Assembly: GCF_002077155.1 (NCBI RefSeq)
Contig: NZ_CP015027.1
Location: 2,024,501 to 2,088,500 of the forward strand
Source of the DNA: Sporosarcina sp. P33
Lineage (GTDB): Bacteria > Bacillota > Bacilli > Bacillales_A > Planococcaceae
Direction: 5' to 3'
Length of the DNA stretch: 64,000 nucleotides
In this document: piece by piece, positions 9,567-17,445 of the stretch
Numbering within the stretch: position 1 is the stretch's first letter
How the letters are laid out: every line of letters starts with the position of its first letter
Notes under the pieces: generated by a model
Databases searched by the model: none
Told to the model about the DNA's origin: nothing
What the model saw: only the letters and a program-made list of their open reading frames with translations
Program-made: the position numbers and the translations under genes

Positions 9567-9601
9567 CTGTTCATTCTCTGTTCATCTTCACAAGGTAAGA
9601 T
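9567..9601 (+). promoter_or_regulatory. Direct repeat and -10 element upstream of the first HrtBA-type exporter
   Basis: CTGTTCAT occurs exactly twice, at 9567-9574 and 9578-9585, 11 bp apart start to start, i.e. on one face of the helix. A -10-like TAAGAT follows at 9596-9601, with no good -35 between. This layout is typical for an activator, such as an OmpR-family response regulator, but the regulator is not known. Confidence 0.4.
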
Positions 9602-9634
9602 GGAGACATAGAGAAAAACACGGAGGCGGTCAGC

Positions 9635-10666
9635 ATGAAAATTGCATGGAAAGAAATGAAGAAAAGTAAAGCTAAATTTTTGATTCTCGGATCGATCATC
9701 TTCCTCGTCAGCTTTTTGACATTTATCATTTCGGGACTGGCGAACGGATTATCACAGGATAACGCAGCGCTGATTAAAAACTTGCCGCAAGGACAATTTT
9801 ATTTAGATAAAGAGGCCAATCAAACATATAATTTATCGAAAATAGATGGAGATATTCAGAAGCAAATACTGATAGATAATCCGCAGGCAACAGCATTTTC
9901 TGTACAGATGGGCTTCGTCAATGATGCAGAAGACAAACAGCATAGTGTTGCATTTGTGGCATCCGCCGGCTCGAAACTTTTCGAAGAGGTTACACCAGGT
10001 GAAATTATTCTGGACAGTACTCTTCAAGACGAAGGCATCAAAGTTGGTGACGTACTGACTAACAATCAATTCAGCGGTGAATTTATCGTCAAGGGCTTTG
10101 TGGATCAGCAGAAATACAGTCACGCGCCCGCAGCGTTCATTCATAAGACGAACTATCAGGAAATTTACCGTGTAATGGAAATACAGACGATTTTCATTCC
10201 GGGTACAGATACACCGGTGCTCAGTGCGCTCGATTCGTTTTCGAATAAAGAGTTCCTGAATGCAATTCCGAGTTACAGTGCGGAGCAGATGTCATTAAAT
10301 ATGATCATCTGGTTCCTGGTCATTATCAGCGGTATGCTGTTTGCAATTTTCTTCTACATGATGAACGTTCAGAAAATTGGTCTGTACGGTATATTGAAAG
10401 CTATTGGAATGAAAACCACTTCACTATTCAAGATGATTTGGTATCAGATGCTAGTCATTACCGCTATTTCACTTGCGCTCTCCATTGTGATCAGCCAGGG
10501 ATTTAATTTCATTGCACCTGAAGGCATGCCGTTTCACTTAACGATGGATACGATATGGATGCTGTCTGCGGTATTTATAGTTGTCGGATTTATCGGAGCA
10601 ACTATTTCAGGATTCCAAATCAAAAAAATTGAACCGCTTCAGGCGATTCAGCAAGGAGAGATGTAA
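9635..10666 (+). CDS. FtsX-fold ABC transporter permease, HrtB/DevC type
   Basis: A 343-residue permease with one N-terminal helix (residues 15-35), an extracellular domain of about 190 residues, and three C-terminal helices (about 225-335): the four-helix MacB/FtsX architecture. The start MKIAWKEMKKSK and the region ending in ISGLANGL resemble HrtB, the permease of heme exporters, but substrate cannot be told from this. CGGAGG precedes the ATG. The ATPase gene follows after one base, so they form a pair. A paralogous pair lies at 62797 onwards. Export or extraction of a membrane-active compound is a reasonable inference. Confidence 0.85.
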   Translation: MKIAWKEMKKSKAKFLILGSIIFLVSFLTFIISGLANGLSQDNAALIKNLPQGQFYLDKEANQTYNLSKIDGDIQKQILIDNPQATAFSVQMGFVNDAEDKQHSVAFVASAGSKLFEEVTPGEIILDSTLQDEGIKVGDVLTNNQFSGEFIVKGFVDQQKYSHAPAAFIHKTNYQEIYRVMEIQTIFIPGTDTPVLSALDSFSNKEFLNAIPSYSAEQMSLNMIIWFLVIISGMLFAIFFYMMNVQKIGLYGILKAIGMKTTSLFKMIWYQMLVITAISLALSIVISQGFNFIAPEGMPFHLTMDTIWMLSAVFIVVGFIGATISGFQIKKIEPLQAIQQGEM

Positions 10667-10667
10667 T

Positions 10668-11345
10668 ATGTACGTCTTTACTATTGATAAAGTGAAAAAA
10701 ACATTTTCTAATGGAGAAGTCGAAGAAGAAATATTAAAAGGTGTAAACTTATCATTAAAAGAAGGGGAAATTACCGCACTGATCGGTCCTTCAGGGTCCG
10801 GCAAGTCAACGATCCTGACTATTGCGGCAGGACTGCAAAAAGCATCCGGCGGTGAAATCCTGTTTGAAGGAAAAGACATGACAAAGATGAGTCAAGAAGA
10901 AATCCGTCAAATACGCGCCTCAGATTTTGGCTTCGTGTTTCAGTCTTCTCATCTCGTTCCATTTTTGACTGCAGAAGAACAATTACAGCTGATGCTGGAC
11001 GTATCCGAAATGAATTTAAGTAAAAAAGAACAGGGCAAAGCTATAGATGAGATGCTGCAGCTAGTCGGAATGGAACACCGAAAAGATGCATACCCTGCTT
11101 CGCTGTCGGGAGGCGAACGTCAGCGTGTGGCGATTGCGAGGGCTATCATTCACCGCCCGAAAATTTTATTTGCGGATGAACCGACTGCCAGTCTGGATAC
11201 GAAGCGTTCAAAAGGTGTGATGGAATTGTTGCAGGAACTGACACGCGCATTGAACTTGACGACATTAATGGTGACACATGACGAAGAGATGCTGCCGTAT
11301 GTAGACCGGGTTATTACGATGAGGGATGGTTATATAGTGGAGTAA
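10668..11345 (+). CDS. ABC transporter ATPase, HrtA/LolD type
   Basis: A 225-residue ATPase partner of the permease encoded just upstream. It contains Walker A GPSGSGKST, the Q-loop region VFQSSHLVPF, signature LSGGERQR and Walker B ILFADEPTASLD, as in the MacB/LolD/HrtA group that drives FtsX-fold permeases. The ATG at 10668 is one base after the permease stop; GGAGAG of the permease end serves as the ribosome binding site. Longer upstream frames overlap the permease and are unlikely. Promoter elements are probably those upstream of the permease. Confidence 0.9.
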   Translation: MYVFTIDKVKKTFSNGEVEEEILKGVNLSLKEGEITALIGPSGSGKSTILTIAAGLQKASGGEILFEGKDMTKMSQEEIRQIRASDFGFVFQSSHLVPFLTAEEQLQLMLDVSEMNLSKKEQGKAIDEMLQLVGMEHRKDAYPASLSGGERQRVAIARAIIHRPKILFADEPTASLDTKRSKGVMELLQELTRALNLTTLMVTHDEEMLPYVDRVITMRDGYIVE

Positions 11346-11414
11346 ATAATCGCAGGTTTGTCTGTCAGCGTGAAGCAGAAGCAGGAAGAACAGGAAAGAA
11401 ATAAACGAGTCAGG

Positions 11415-11450
11415 GCCTCTGCCGCTTAAAGTGGCAGGCGTTTCTTTCTA
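11415..11450 (+). terminator. Possible terminator after the exporter genes
   Basis: The hairpin CTGCCGCT-TAA-AGTGGCAG (11418-11436, one G-T pair) is followed by a T-rich but broken tail. It lies between the ATPase stop and the hydrolase gene. Confidence 0.5.
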
Positions 11451-11492
11451 TGGTAAACTAGTGAAACAAAGAATAAAAAGGGGAGAATGACC

Positions 11493-12122
11493 ATGCGATC
11501 ACCGTTTACATTCACACACACAGCGCCGGCAGCTGCAGACGGAAAACAACCCGCACTGTTTTTGCTTCATGGAATGGGCAGCCATGAAGGAGATTTGCCG
11601 CAGCTGGTAAGTGACTTTAAAGAAACTCATCATATTTTCAGTTTGCGCGGCCCTGTTGTACATCCGCCGGGTTATGCATTTTTCACGATAGAGGAGGAAG
11701 GCAAGCCGGATCGCCAAGTGTTCGATAAGATCCTTGTCTATATCCAGTCTTTCATCCGAGAAGCTATTCAGGAATATAATCTGGACTCCGAACGTTTAAC
11801 GGTCATCGGCTTCAGTCAGGGAGCAGTGCTTGCACAAGCGCTGGGCTTAACATTGATCCCTGCCCTGCAAGGCGTAGTGGCACTGAGCGGTTATGTGCCT
11901 GAATTCGTTAAGAGTGACTATGCAAAGCAGTCCGTAGAAAAACAGCAAGTATTTATTTCACACGGCGATTATGATTACATTGTTCCATCCCAGTGGGGAG
12001 CAGAAAGCAAGGACTATTTCGAGTCGCTCGGTGCGAACGTTACATTTAAGACCTACACTGACGGACACGGCGTGACGCCCGAGAATCAGCAGGACTTGGT
12101 TGAGTTTTTACGGACACTGTAA
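11493..12122 (+). CDS. Alpha/beta hydrolase, phospholipase/carboxylesterase type
   Basis: A 209-residue cytosolic serine hydrolase. The oxyanion region is LFLLHGMGSHEGD; the nucleophile elbow is GFSQGA; the acid lies in SHGDYDYIVP and the histidine in TDGHGV, giving a full catalytic triad. Length and motifs match the YpfH/YtpA-like carboxylesterase group. The natural ester substrate is unknown. The ATG at 11493 is chosen because AAGGGGAG lies 7 bases before it; an ATG two codons earlier touches that site. It appears to be a single-gene unit with its own promoter region. Confidence 0.9.
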   Translation: MRSPFTFTHTAPAAADGKQPALFLLHGMGSHEGDLPQLVSDFKETHHIFSLRGPVVHPPGYAFFTIEEEGKPDRQVFDKILVYIQSFIREAIQEYNLDSERLTVIGFSQGAVLAQALGLTLIPALQGVVALSGYVPEFVKSDYAKQSVEKQQVFISHGDYDYIVPSQWGAESKDYFESLGANVTFKTYTDGHGVTPENQQDLVEFLRTL

Positions 12123-12253
12123 GGAATGACCGGATAAAAAAGGCAAAGATGACCCTGCCCGCTGCAGTAAGCGGCCGGTTTAGCAATAATACAAACAAAC
12201 ATGACCTGATAAATATAGTAACGGGTTCAGTGCACCGTGCACGAATAAAAAGC

Positions 12254-12302
12254 ATAGAAATCGGGACGCAATTCGCAGACGAGTTTGCGTCCCTATTTCT
12301 AT
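12254..12302 (+). terminator. Long inverted repeat, probable terminator
   Basis: The arms GGGACGCAA and TTGCGTCCC are nested inside ATAGAAAT/ATTTCTAT. It lies 130 bp after the hydrolase stop in gene-free sequence. The T run is imperfect, so the terminator call is moderate. Confidence 0.5.
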
Positions 12303-12337
12303 TGTTTCACCAACAGGCAAATGCCGGATATTGATAA

Positions 12338-12476
12338 ATTGGCATCACAATTGCGCTGCTGTTAAGCTTGTTGATTAGTGGCTGGAATAACGTCATTGTA
12401 AATAGTTTTGAAACAATAGAAAACGTTGAAGTGGAAATGGTGTTTTATGGTAAAGAAGATTAAGAAAGAATGGTTT
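12338..12476 (+). pseudogene. Remnant of a small membrane or secreted protein gene, copy 1
   Basis: A frame open from 12338 to the TAA at 12461-12463 encodes a hydrophobic segment (ITIALLLSLLISGW), then IENVEVEMVFYGKED and a stop. It has no start codon with a ribosome binding site. Bases 12428-12476 match 14594-14642 at 45 of 49 positions. In that second copy the codon matching the TAA is TAT (tyrosine), so copy 1 appears to be a nonsense-mutated gene that also lost its 5' end. The ancestral protein was probably only 60-70 residues. Function unknown. Confidence 0.5.
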
Positions 12477-12718
12477 GATCGACAAATGTGCCACTTAATA
12501 GAATAAGGCTCAGTGAGCTAACTTAGTAACGTTATTTAAACAAGTTAAAAATTGAATAGTTTAAAGTGAGAAGCATTTCTTTTAATAAGGGTGCTTTTAA
12601 TTTTGTATAATAATTAATTTTATTACGACAACTAGTAATTGAATTACAGTATATTTTTATTGTAAAACAATAAATTTACTGCTAAAATAAAAATAATTAT
12701 AAATTGTGAGGTGCTTTT

Positions 12719-13195
12719 ATGAAGCGTGGAACAACACTAATTTTAAAGGTGGCAGTTCTTCTTATTGGAATACCAGTTCTTGCTTTTTGTCTAATTGGTT
12801 TGCCTTGGTTAGTTAAGAATCCAGCAAATGCCGAGTATGCCAATATGCTGTATCCAATTGTAAGCATTATGTATGTATCAGCGGTACCGTATTTTATTGC
12901 GTTGTTTCAGGCATTCCGCCTTTTAAGCTTTATTGATGAGAATAATGCGTTTTCTAGTATTTCTGTAAGAGCTTTAAAGAAAATAAAGTATTGTGCAATC
13001 TCAATCAGTATTTTGTATATGGTGGGCATGCCTTTCTTTTTCCTATTAGGTGATAAAGATGACGCTCCTGGTATCGTCCTAATCGGATTGGTTATTATAT
13101 TTGCTTCAATGGTCGTTTCAGTTTTTTCTGCTGTTCTTCAAAAACTTTTAAGAGATGCGATAGATATAAAATCTGAAAATGATTTAACGGTCTGA
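12719..13195 (+). CDS. DUF2975 family membrane protein
   Basis: A 158-residue integral membrane protein with four predicted helices (about 8-30, 45-68, 95-115, 122-145), matching the DUF2975 family of unknown function. A small Cro/CI-type regulator gene follows within 9 bases; this pairing (as in yoaS/yozG of Bacillus) is conserved and suggests the regulator controls the pair. GTGAGGTG precedes the ATG. Base composition is clearly more AT-rich than the flanking core genes, consistent with acquisition or residence in a variable region. Confidence 0.85.
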   Translation: MKRGTTLILKVAVLLIGIPVLAFCLIGLPWLVKNPANAEYANMLYPIVSIMYVSAVPYFIALFQAFRLLSFIDENNAFSSISVRALKKIKYCAISISILYMVGMPFFFLLGDKDDAPGIVLIGLVIIFASMVVSVFSAVLQKLLRDAIDIKSENDLTV

Positions 13196-13204
13196 GGTGA
13201 TGAT

Positions 13205-13426
13205 ATGACGATTATAATCCATATTGATGTGATGTTGGCTAAAAGGAAAATGAGCGTAACGGAACTTTCGGAGAGGGTTGGAATAACAATGGCTAACCTT
13301 TCTATATTAAAAAATGGAAAGGCAAAAGCGATTCGATTATCAACTTTAGATGCCATCTGTAAGGCTTTAGATTGTCAGCCAGGGGATATTCTTGAATATC
13401 AATGTGAAACTGACGATAAAGTCTGA
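13205..13426 (+). CDS. XRE/Cro-CI family regulator, YozG-like
   Basis: A 73-residue DNA-binding protein consisting of a single helix-turn-helix domain: MSVTELSERVGITMANLSIL covers helices 2 and 3, and STLDAICKALDCQPGDILEY closes the fold, as in YozG. It probably acts as a dimeric repressor of its own operon with the upstream DUF2975 gene; this is inferred from the conserved pairing. TGAGGTGATG sits directly upstream of the ATG at 13205. No operator could be identified with confidence in the AT-rich region before 12719. Confidence 0.9.
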   Translation: MTIIIHIDVMLAKRKMSVTELSERVGITMANLSILKNGKAKAIRLSTLDAICKALDCQPGDILEYQCETDDKV

Positions 13427-13655
13427 TTGTACTAGGTTGATTAAAGTAAATGTTGTAGGCTGATAATCTAGAGGGCTTACTCCCAGTGAAACGTTGAAAA
13501 GGAAAATAGTTTTGAGAGTAGCGACTGAGATAACTTCAAAGGCTTACCTATCACTATAAGAAGGATTATGCTTCAATCAGGCGGGTTTATTGTAAAATAT
13601 ATTAATTAAATTATGGATCATAGAAACAAAGTACTCGTGGAGTGAGGTGAATTAA

Positions 13656-14096
13656 ATGCGGTTACCTATGTATATTACAGGTATAGCAAATCACAATATT
13701 GATTTAAAGAAGATGGATGGATACTTATTTAAAAAGTTAGGATACGAAATTGCCAGGAAATTTCATGGTGAAGTAATTGGTTATATTTTACCTAGGTATC
13801 CGTTGAATTATTTCCGCCTAGATATAAAGACAGGTGAAAATATAATGTCCATTTTACTTCATGAATACTTTCCTTACGTTGCCACCGCTTCATATAGAAA
13901 TGAACTTCAAATACAATATTTTGATTCTGAAGATGTAATAAATGAATTACGACCATACTATACAGTTTTAGAAATGGCATTTCTAAACGAAGCCTTTAAT
14001 CCCGATTTTCATGACTTATCAGAGAGTGAATTAAAAAACGTGAAATATTGGAGACCAAATACAAACGGAGAAGTTATTTTTAATTGTTGGGATTAG
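13656..14096 (+). CDS. Hypothetical protein, 146 residues
   Basis: I do not recognise a family. The protein is soluble, mixed charged and aromatic, with no signal peptide or membrane helix; the C-terminus ends in NGEVIFNCWD. A good ribosome binding site (GTGAGGTG, 8 bases before ATG) and a continuous open frame support a real gene. It is strikingly AT-rich compared with neighbours. It lies in the variable segment between two gene remnants, so it may be accessory, but nothing shows a specific role such as immunity or toxin. Confidence 0.6.
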   Translation: MRLPMYITGIANHNIDLKKMDGYLFKKLGYEIARKFHGEVIGYILPRYPLNYFRLDIKTGENIMSILLHEYFPYVATASYRNELQIQYFDSEDVINELRPYYTVLEMAFLNEAFNPDFHDLSESELKNVKYWRPNTNGEVIFNCWD

Positions 14097-14131
14097 CATG
14101 AAGATAAAGCAGATTTATATGAATACAAAAC

Positions 14132-14386
14132 ATGAAAGGATTTTTTTGGATAGGTCAAGAAGTTTTTCTTGTACTTGTCATAGATTTCATATCTTGGTAT
14201 TATTCATTATCATTTTTTAGCATTCATCAAAGTTTTACATATTATCCCGACTCGGAAACCAAAAATAAGAATAAAGAAGTTTTGGCTGTTTCTTTTGAAG
14301 ACGCAGAAAATGTTGTTACCGGAACACCTCAAATCCTTATTGACCCTAATACCTATAAAGTAATCGGCTACATGCCAACTGAATAA
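14132..14386 (+). CDS. Hypothetical protein, possibly 5'-damaged
   Basis: An 84-codon frame whose last 50 residues (SFTYYPDSETKNKNKEV... to GYMPTE) look like a natural protein. The first 30 residues are hydrophobic but no ribosome binding site precedes the ATG at 14132. A second frame starting at 14099 also reads into a hydrophobic segment (ILVLFIIIF) and stops near 14218, where the good frame becomes convincing. A frameshift in an ancestral signal-peptide or membrane-anchored protein would explain both. Function unknown. Confidence 0.4.
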   Translation: MKGFFWIGQEVFLVLVIDFISWYYSLSFFSIHQSFTYYPDSETKNKNKEVLAVSFEDAENVVTGTPQILIDPNTYKVIGYMPTE

Positions 14387-14444
14387 GTAATTTTTATTCA
14401 TAAAGCGGATGCGTTTACAGAATAACATTCGAAGTGCTTATTTA

Positions 14445-14513
14445 GTTGATCGGAGCGGAGGAAGCGGCAGAGACCGTGCTCTCGGACGCGTCTGAGAGTA
14501 GCGCAGATCAACG
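14445..14513. repeat. Degenerate Bacillaceae-type GC-rich intergenic repeat
   Basis: The segment begins GTTGATCGGAGCGGAGG and ends GCAGATCAACGG, with the terminal GTTGATC/GATCAAC inverted. This form resembles the dispersed GGAGCGG-type repeats common between Bacillaceae genes. The right end, GCGCAGATCAACGGTTTT, occurs again at 15067 with AGCCGCTG following both copies. Confidence 0.5.
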
Positions 14514-14593
14514 GTTTTTAGCCGCTGCCCCATCGCCGGGCTATCTAAACATTGACGAGCTGGCCAAGCGGAATCTTGCGATTATCGGGAAGT

Positions 14594-14683
14594 GAAGTGG
14601 AAATAGTGTTTTATGATAAAGTAGATTATGAAAGAATGGTTTATTCAATTATCGGGCCAGATGGTCAAACATACAGAAAATAA
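14594..14683 (+). pseudogene. 3' remnant of a small protein gene, copy 2
   Basis: It reads EVEIVFYDKVDYERMV then YSIIGPDGQTYRK and a stop. Its first 49 bases match 12428-12476 at 45 positions. Upstream sequence is unrelated: another coding-like fragment (GYLNIDELAKRNLAIIGK) ends at 14595. Only the 3' part of the ancestral gene is therefore left here. Confidence 0.5.
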
Positions 14684-14764
14684 CAAGTTTGTAGATTTTC
14701 CAAAGAAATTGGTTATTGGAAATGAGATGCTCTTGACAAGTCGTTGTAAAGATAGTGTACGGTT

Positions 14765-14905
14765 TAGGATTCTCCCTGCAGAAACGGACGCTTTCCTGAG
14801 GGGGCGCGGCGGACTCGCCAGAAGTGCGTTGGCGATTACGCCCGTCACCCTGATCCTCCAGGAGTCGCCGGTTCTTCCGGGAGAATCCTTGAGTTTGTGT
14901 CCGCA
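14765..14905. repeat. GC-rich dispersed repeat-like element
   Basis: A GC-rich block in AT-rich surroundings, with GGACGCTTTCC, GGGGGCGCGG and CCTCCAGGAGTCGCCGG, which resemble the common Bacillaceae repeat running from CCGCTTTCC to AGGAGTC. ATTCTCCCTGCAG near its start and GGGAGAAT near its end could pair. The 14387-15098 interval otherwise holds no credible gene. Confidence 0.45.
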
Positions 14906-15098
14906 GGTCAGTTAGTGTTCGTCCAGAAATTGGAGTATGGTAAGTGACTCTATCTGCGCGGTGTGGTTGGAGCTATGGATTGCCTGACTGAATGGACAAG
15001 TCTACTCGGCTTTCACTACTTGCAGAGGGCTATCAAACTGTATTATGTACACTAAGTCCAGTTGCAGCGCAGATCAACGGTTTTCAGCCGCTGACCCG

Positions 15099-16004
15099 TC
15101 ATTCCGCACGTTTCAACAGCGCTCTTCTCTTCAACGCAAACCGCTGCAGCACGGCAGGCCATGTCATGCCGAACAGTACTAGGAAAATGCCGAGAAACTG
15201 CAGCGGCGTCAGTCTTTCACCAAGCAAAAGCATGGATGCTATAATGGCAACCGGCAATTCCATGGCACTCAAAATAGAAGACATGCCTGCTCCGACTTTC
15301 GGTACACCGACGGAGAACAGGAAAATAGGAAGGACAATACCGAACACGCCTAAAATAGCACCGTACAGCCATAAACCTTCACCCAGCTTCCCATTCCACA
15401 AAATCTCGGGCGACTGGAAAAACGTAATGGCAATCGCCGCGTAAAACGACACCAGAAATAACCGGGTCACGACATCCATGCCTGGCACCGGCTTTTGATT
15501 CGCGGCCACAAACGCTGCGAAGCTGAACGCCGCCGCAATTCCCCATGCCCAGCCCTGCCACGGAATACCGCTGACATCCGCATCGATCAGACCTGCGGCT
15601 AAAATAGTTCCTCCGAACAAAAACACAAGTGATACAACTTCAGATGGTTTGGGAAGACGCCTGGATCCGATGCACTCATACAGCATCCCGATCCACGTGA
15701 ACTGAAACAGCAGCACGACAGCCAAAGAAGCGGGCATATACTCCACGGATTTCCCGTATACTGTACCGGTAATTGCTGTGAATAAACCTGCCGTTAGGAC
15801 GGGAAAACTGCCGCGGAAGGAAGGCATACCGCGTTTTACTATGACAAAAATAATTAGAGCTAATAGGAAGCCTGTATAGTATTGACTTGTCACCGCTTCT
15901 GAAGCAGTAAAGCCAGAATGGATTGCCAATTTAATAATTGTTGATAAAATTCCGTAACAAGCTGCACCAATGACGACAAGCAGCGGATACATCCATAGTT
16001 TCAT
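15099..16004 (-). CDS. EamA/DMT superfamily transporter
   Basis: A 301-residue membrane protein with ten predicted helices in two EamA repeats, as in the drug/metabolite transporter superfamily; probable exporter of a small metabolite. The second half ends with the conserved pattern SSILSAMELPVAIIASMLLL and GERLTPLQFLGIFLVL. The ATG at 16004 is preferred because AGGGGA lies 6 bases before it; an ATG five codons earlier has no such site. It stands alone next to the decayed region. Substrate unknown. Confidence 0.88.
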   Translation of the reverse strand: MKLWMYPLLVVIGAACYGILSTIIKLAIHSGFTASEAVTSQYYTGFLLALIIFVIVKRGMPSFRGSFPVLTAGLFTAITGTVYGKSVEYMPASLAVVLLFQFTWIGMLYECIGSRRLPKPSEVVSLVFLFGGTILAAGLIDADVSGIPWQGWAWGIAAAFSFAAFVAANQKPVPGMDVVTRLFLVSFYAAIAITFFQSPEILWNGKLGEGLWLYGAILGVFGIVLPIFLFSVGVPKVGAGMSSILSAMELPVAIIASMLLLGERLTPLQFLGIFLVLFGMTWPAVLQRFALKRRALLKRAE

Positions 16005-16120
16005 GCAGATTCCCCTCATTTCTATCGGATACTAGTATATCATGGAACCTCTTTTAAAAATGGGAGAATAATTTGCGCATTTCCCGGGAAATATCGACAG
16101 CGACTGTGGTAAAACGGGGA

Positions 16121-16157
16121 AAAGCCGTACAGTGAATAAAACACTGTACAGCTTTTA
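16121..16157. terminator. Terminator after the DUF3243 operon
   Basis: The hairpin AAAAGCcGTACAGTG...CACTGTACaGCTTTT has A and T flanks on both sides. It lies 9 bases downstream of the small protein gene read on the minus strand. Confidence 0.85.
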
Positions 16158-16165
16158 TCTGAAAT

Positions 16166-16405
16166 TTATCGTGGCGCACCATAATCGGTTGACGGGCTGC
16201 CGCCGCTGTATCGGGGGGAGTGGTTGATTTTTTCTTTCATGAGGTCTTTTCGCTGATCAGGCAAAGAAATGGAGTCGACTGTTTGCATATCTTCATGCAA
16301 ATCGAACAGACTAACGGTATTGGTCCGTAAATTTTCGGGATGTTTCTGGATTAACCGATACGTATTCGGATCGTATTTCGGCCCTGAATTTCCTTTAACC
16401 GCCAA
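16166..16405 (-). CDS. Small hypothetical protein following DUF3243
   Basis: A 79-residue hydrophilic protein, no membrane segment, proline- and charge-rich, with a low-complexity end (SPRYSGGSPSTDYGAPR). The start is TTG at 16405, supported by AGAGGAGG 9 bases upstream; an ATG between them gives only a 5-codon frame. It follows the DUF3243 gene by 16 bases and shares its terminator, so the two are likely an operon. Function unknown. Confidence 0.7.
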   Translation of the reverse strand: MAVKGNSGPKYDPNTYRLIQKHPENLRTNTVSLFDLHEDMQTVDSISLPDQRKDLMKEKINHSPRYSGGSPSTDYGAPR

Positions 16406-16421
16406 ATTCCATCGCCTCCTC

Positions 16422-16727
16422 TTATGCTTGGCGCACCATCTTCAGCAGCATATGTGCCAGTGAATGCTGCTCTTCTTTAGAGCCTGAATCCCATAGCTCC
16501 TGCAATAAATACTGCTCACGGTTTCTCGGCTCTTCGTGGCGTGATAAGTAATTTGCAATGAATTCCGTTGTCTTTGCCAGCTGCTCATCGCTAAGACCCA
16601 AATTCTCACCTTTTTGCACTTTATCAGCCAAATAGCCCTTGAAATGATTGAAGTTCTGCAGGATCTGCTCTTTCTTTTCCTCGCCTAGATTTGAAATTTC
16701 AGATTCCACTTTGTTTGTCATTTTCAC
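16422..16727 (-). CDS. DUF3243 family protein
   Basis: A 101-residue cytosolic protein. Residues about 22-98 match DUF3243 (YmfJ-like), with the characteristic LSDEQLAKTTEFIANYL and GSKEEQHSLAHMLLKMV segments; family function is unknown. The gene begins with GTG at 16727, with AAGGAGTGG upstream; the ATG two codons inside is an alternative. The N-terminal 20 residues are an extension relative to YmfJ. It heads a two-gene minus-strand operon. Confidence 0.88.
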   Translation of the reverse strand: MKMTNKVESEISNLGEEKKEQILQNFNHFKGYLADKVQKGENLGLSDEQLAKTTEFIANYLSRHEEPRNREQYLLQELWDSGSKEEQHSLAHMLLKMVRQA

Positions 16728-16822
16728 TGATCGACCACTCCTTTTCCTGTTGATACCGATAGCTTGTGCAGGAAAAGTAAAAGTATGTGCTTTGAAAATG
16801 GATACACGCCGTCAGATAGGAT

Positions 16823-16848
16823 GTGTGAAAACAGGTGCTGCTGGGTAA
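16823..16848 (+). promoter_or_regulatory. Candidate sigma-B promoter of the YflT-domain gene
   Basis: GTGTGA, 14 bp, GGGTAA, compared with the sigma-B consensus GTTTAA-N12-15-GGGTAT. It lies 42 bp before the start codon of a general-stress family gene, which raises plausibility, but two positions of the -35 deviate. Confidence 0.45.
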
Positions 16849-16890
16849 TAGTAAAGAATAGCGCTAGCTAAAAAGGGAGGTGCAAGTTTA

Positions 16891-17361
16891 ATGAATAAAA
16901 AATATGCAGGCACATTTCATTCAGTGGATAACGTCTTATATAAAATAACGGAGCTTGAAGCACAAGGCTTTAAAAAGCAGCATATATGTGCAGTCTCCAA
17001 TGTGCTGGACGACCTGAAGGTTTTAGAAAGTGATGCCGAAATTGAATTGATCGGTATTCAGGACGGGTCTTTGTGGGATCATACCCGCAGATTGTTTAAC
17101 AGTAAAGATGAAATGCTGACTATCTTTATTAAAATGGGATTCACCAAGCAAGAAGCAAAGAATTTTTATAATGAGTTAAAAGAAGGCGGTATTGCATTAT
17201 TTGTAGATAATCTGACGGAAGAAGAGCTTGGACAGTCAGTAAACCTGCATGACAGCGCCGGTCAGCAAACAAACAGCGGAGAACGTTTGGATAATGAGTT
17301 GGATGCGGATACAGATCGTCCCATTCCAAACAGTCCGCGGATAGGAACAGATCAGTTATGA
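16891..17361 (+). CDS. General stress protein with YflT domain
   Basis: A 156-residue soluble protein. Residues 5-110 match the YflT domain of Bacillus general stress protein 17M (VDNVLYKITELEAQGFKKQHICAVS; split: VDNVLYKITELEAQGF, KKQHICAVS); the tail is acidic and low-complexity. It has no known enzymatic activity and is induced with the sigma-B regulon in relatives. AAGGGAGGTG precedes the ATG at a distance of 9 bases. It has a candidate sigma-B promoter and converges on csbD, another stress gene. Confidence 0.88.
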   Translation: MNKKYAGTFHSVDNVLYKITELEAQGFKKQHICAVSNVLDDLKVLESDAEIELIGIQDGSLWDHTRRLFNSKDEMLTIFIKMGFTKQEAKNFYNELKEGGIALFVDNLTEEELGQSVNLHDSAGQQTNSGERLDNELDADTDRPIPNSPRIGTDQL

Positions 17362-17402
17362 AAAAGAAGGATCTTCCATCTGAGTGGAAGATCCTTCTTT
17401 TT
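17361..17402. terminator. Bidirectional terminator between the YflT gene and csbD
   Basis: The perfect hairpin AAAAAGAAGGATCTTCCA-tctgag-TGGAAGATCCTTCTTTTT overlaps the last base of the YflT-gene stop codon; it serves both convergent genes. Confidence 0.95.
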
Positions 17403-17445
17403 GAATAGAAAAGTCTGCTGAATCATCTGCAGGCTTGTCAATTGA

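Noticed and set aside
9567-9601. CstR or heme-sensor operator before the first exporter
   Set aside because: The direct repeat is not a palindrome of the CsoR or HrtR type.
14628-14915. 95-codon frame after the second gene remnant
   Set aside because: It runs out of frame through the remnant and a GC-rich repeat block.
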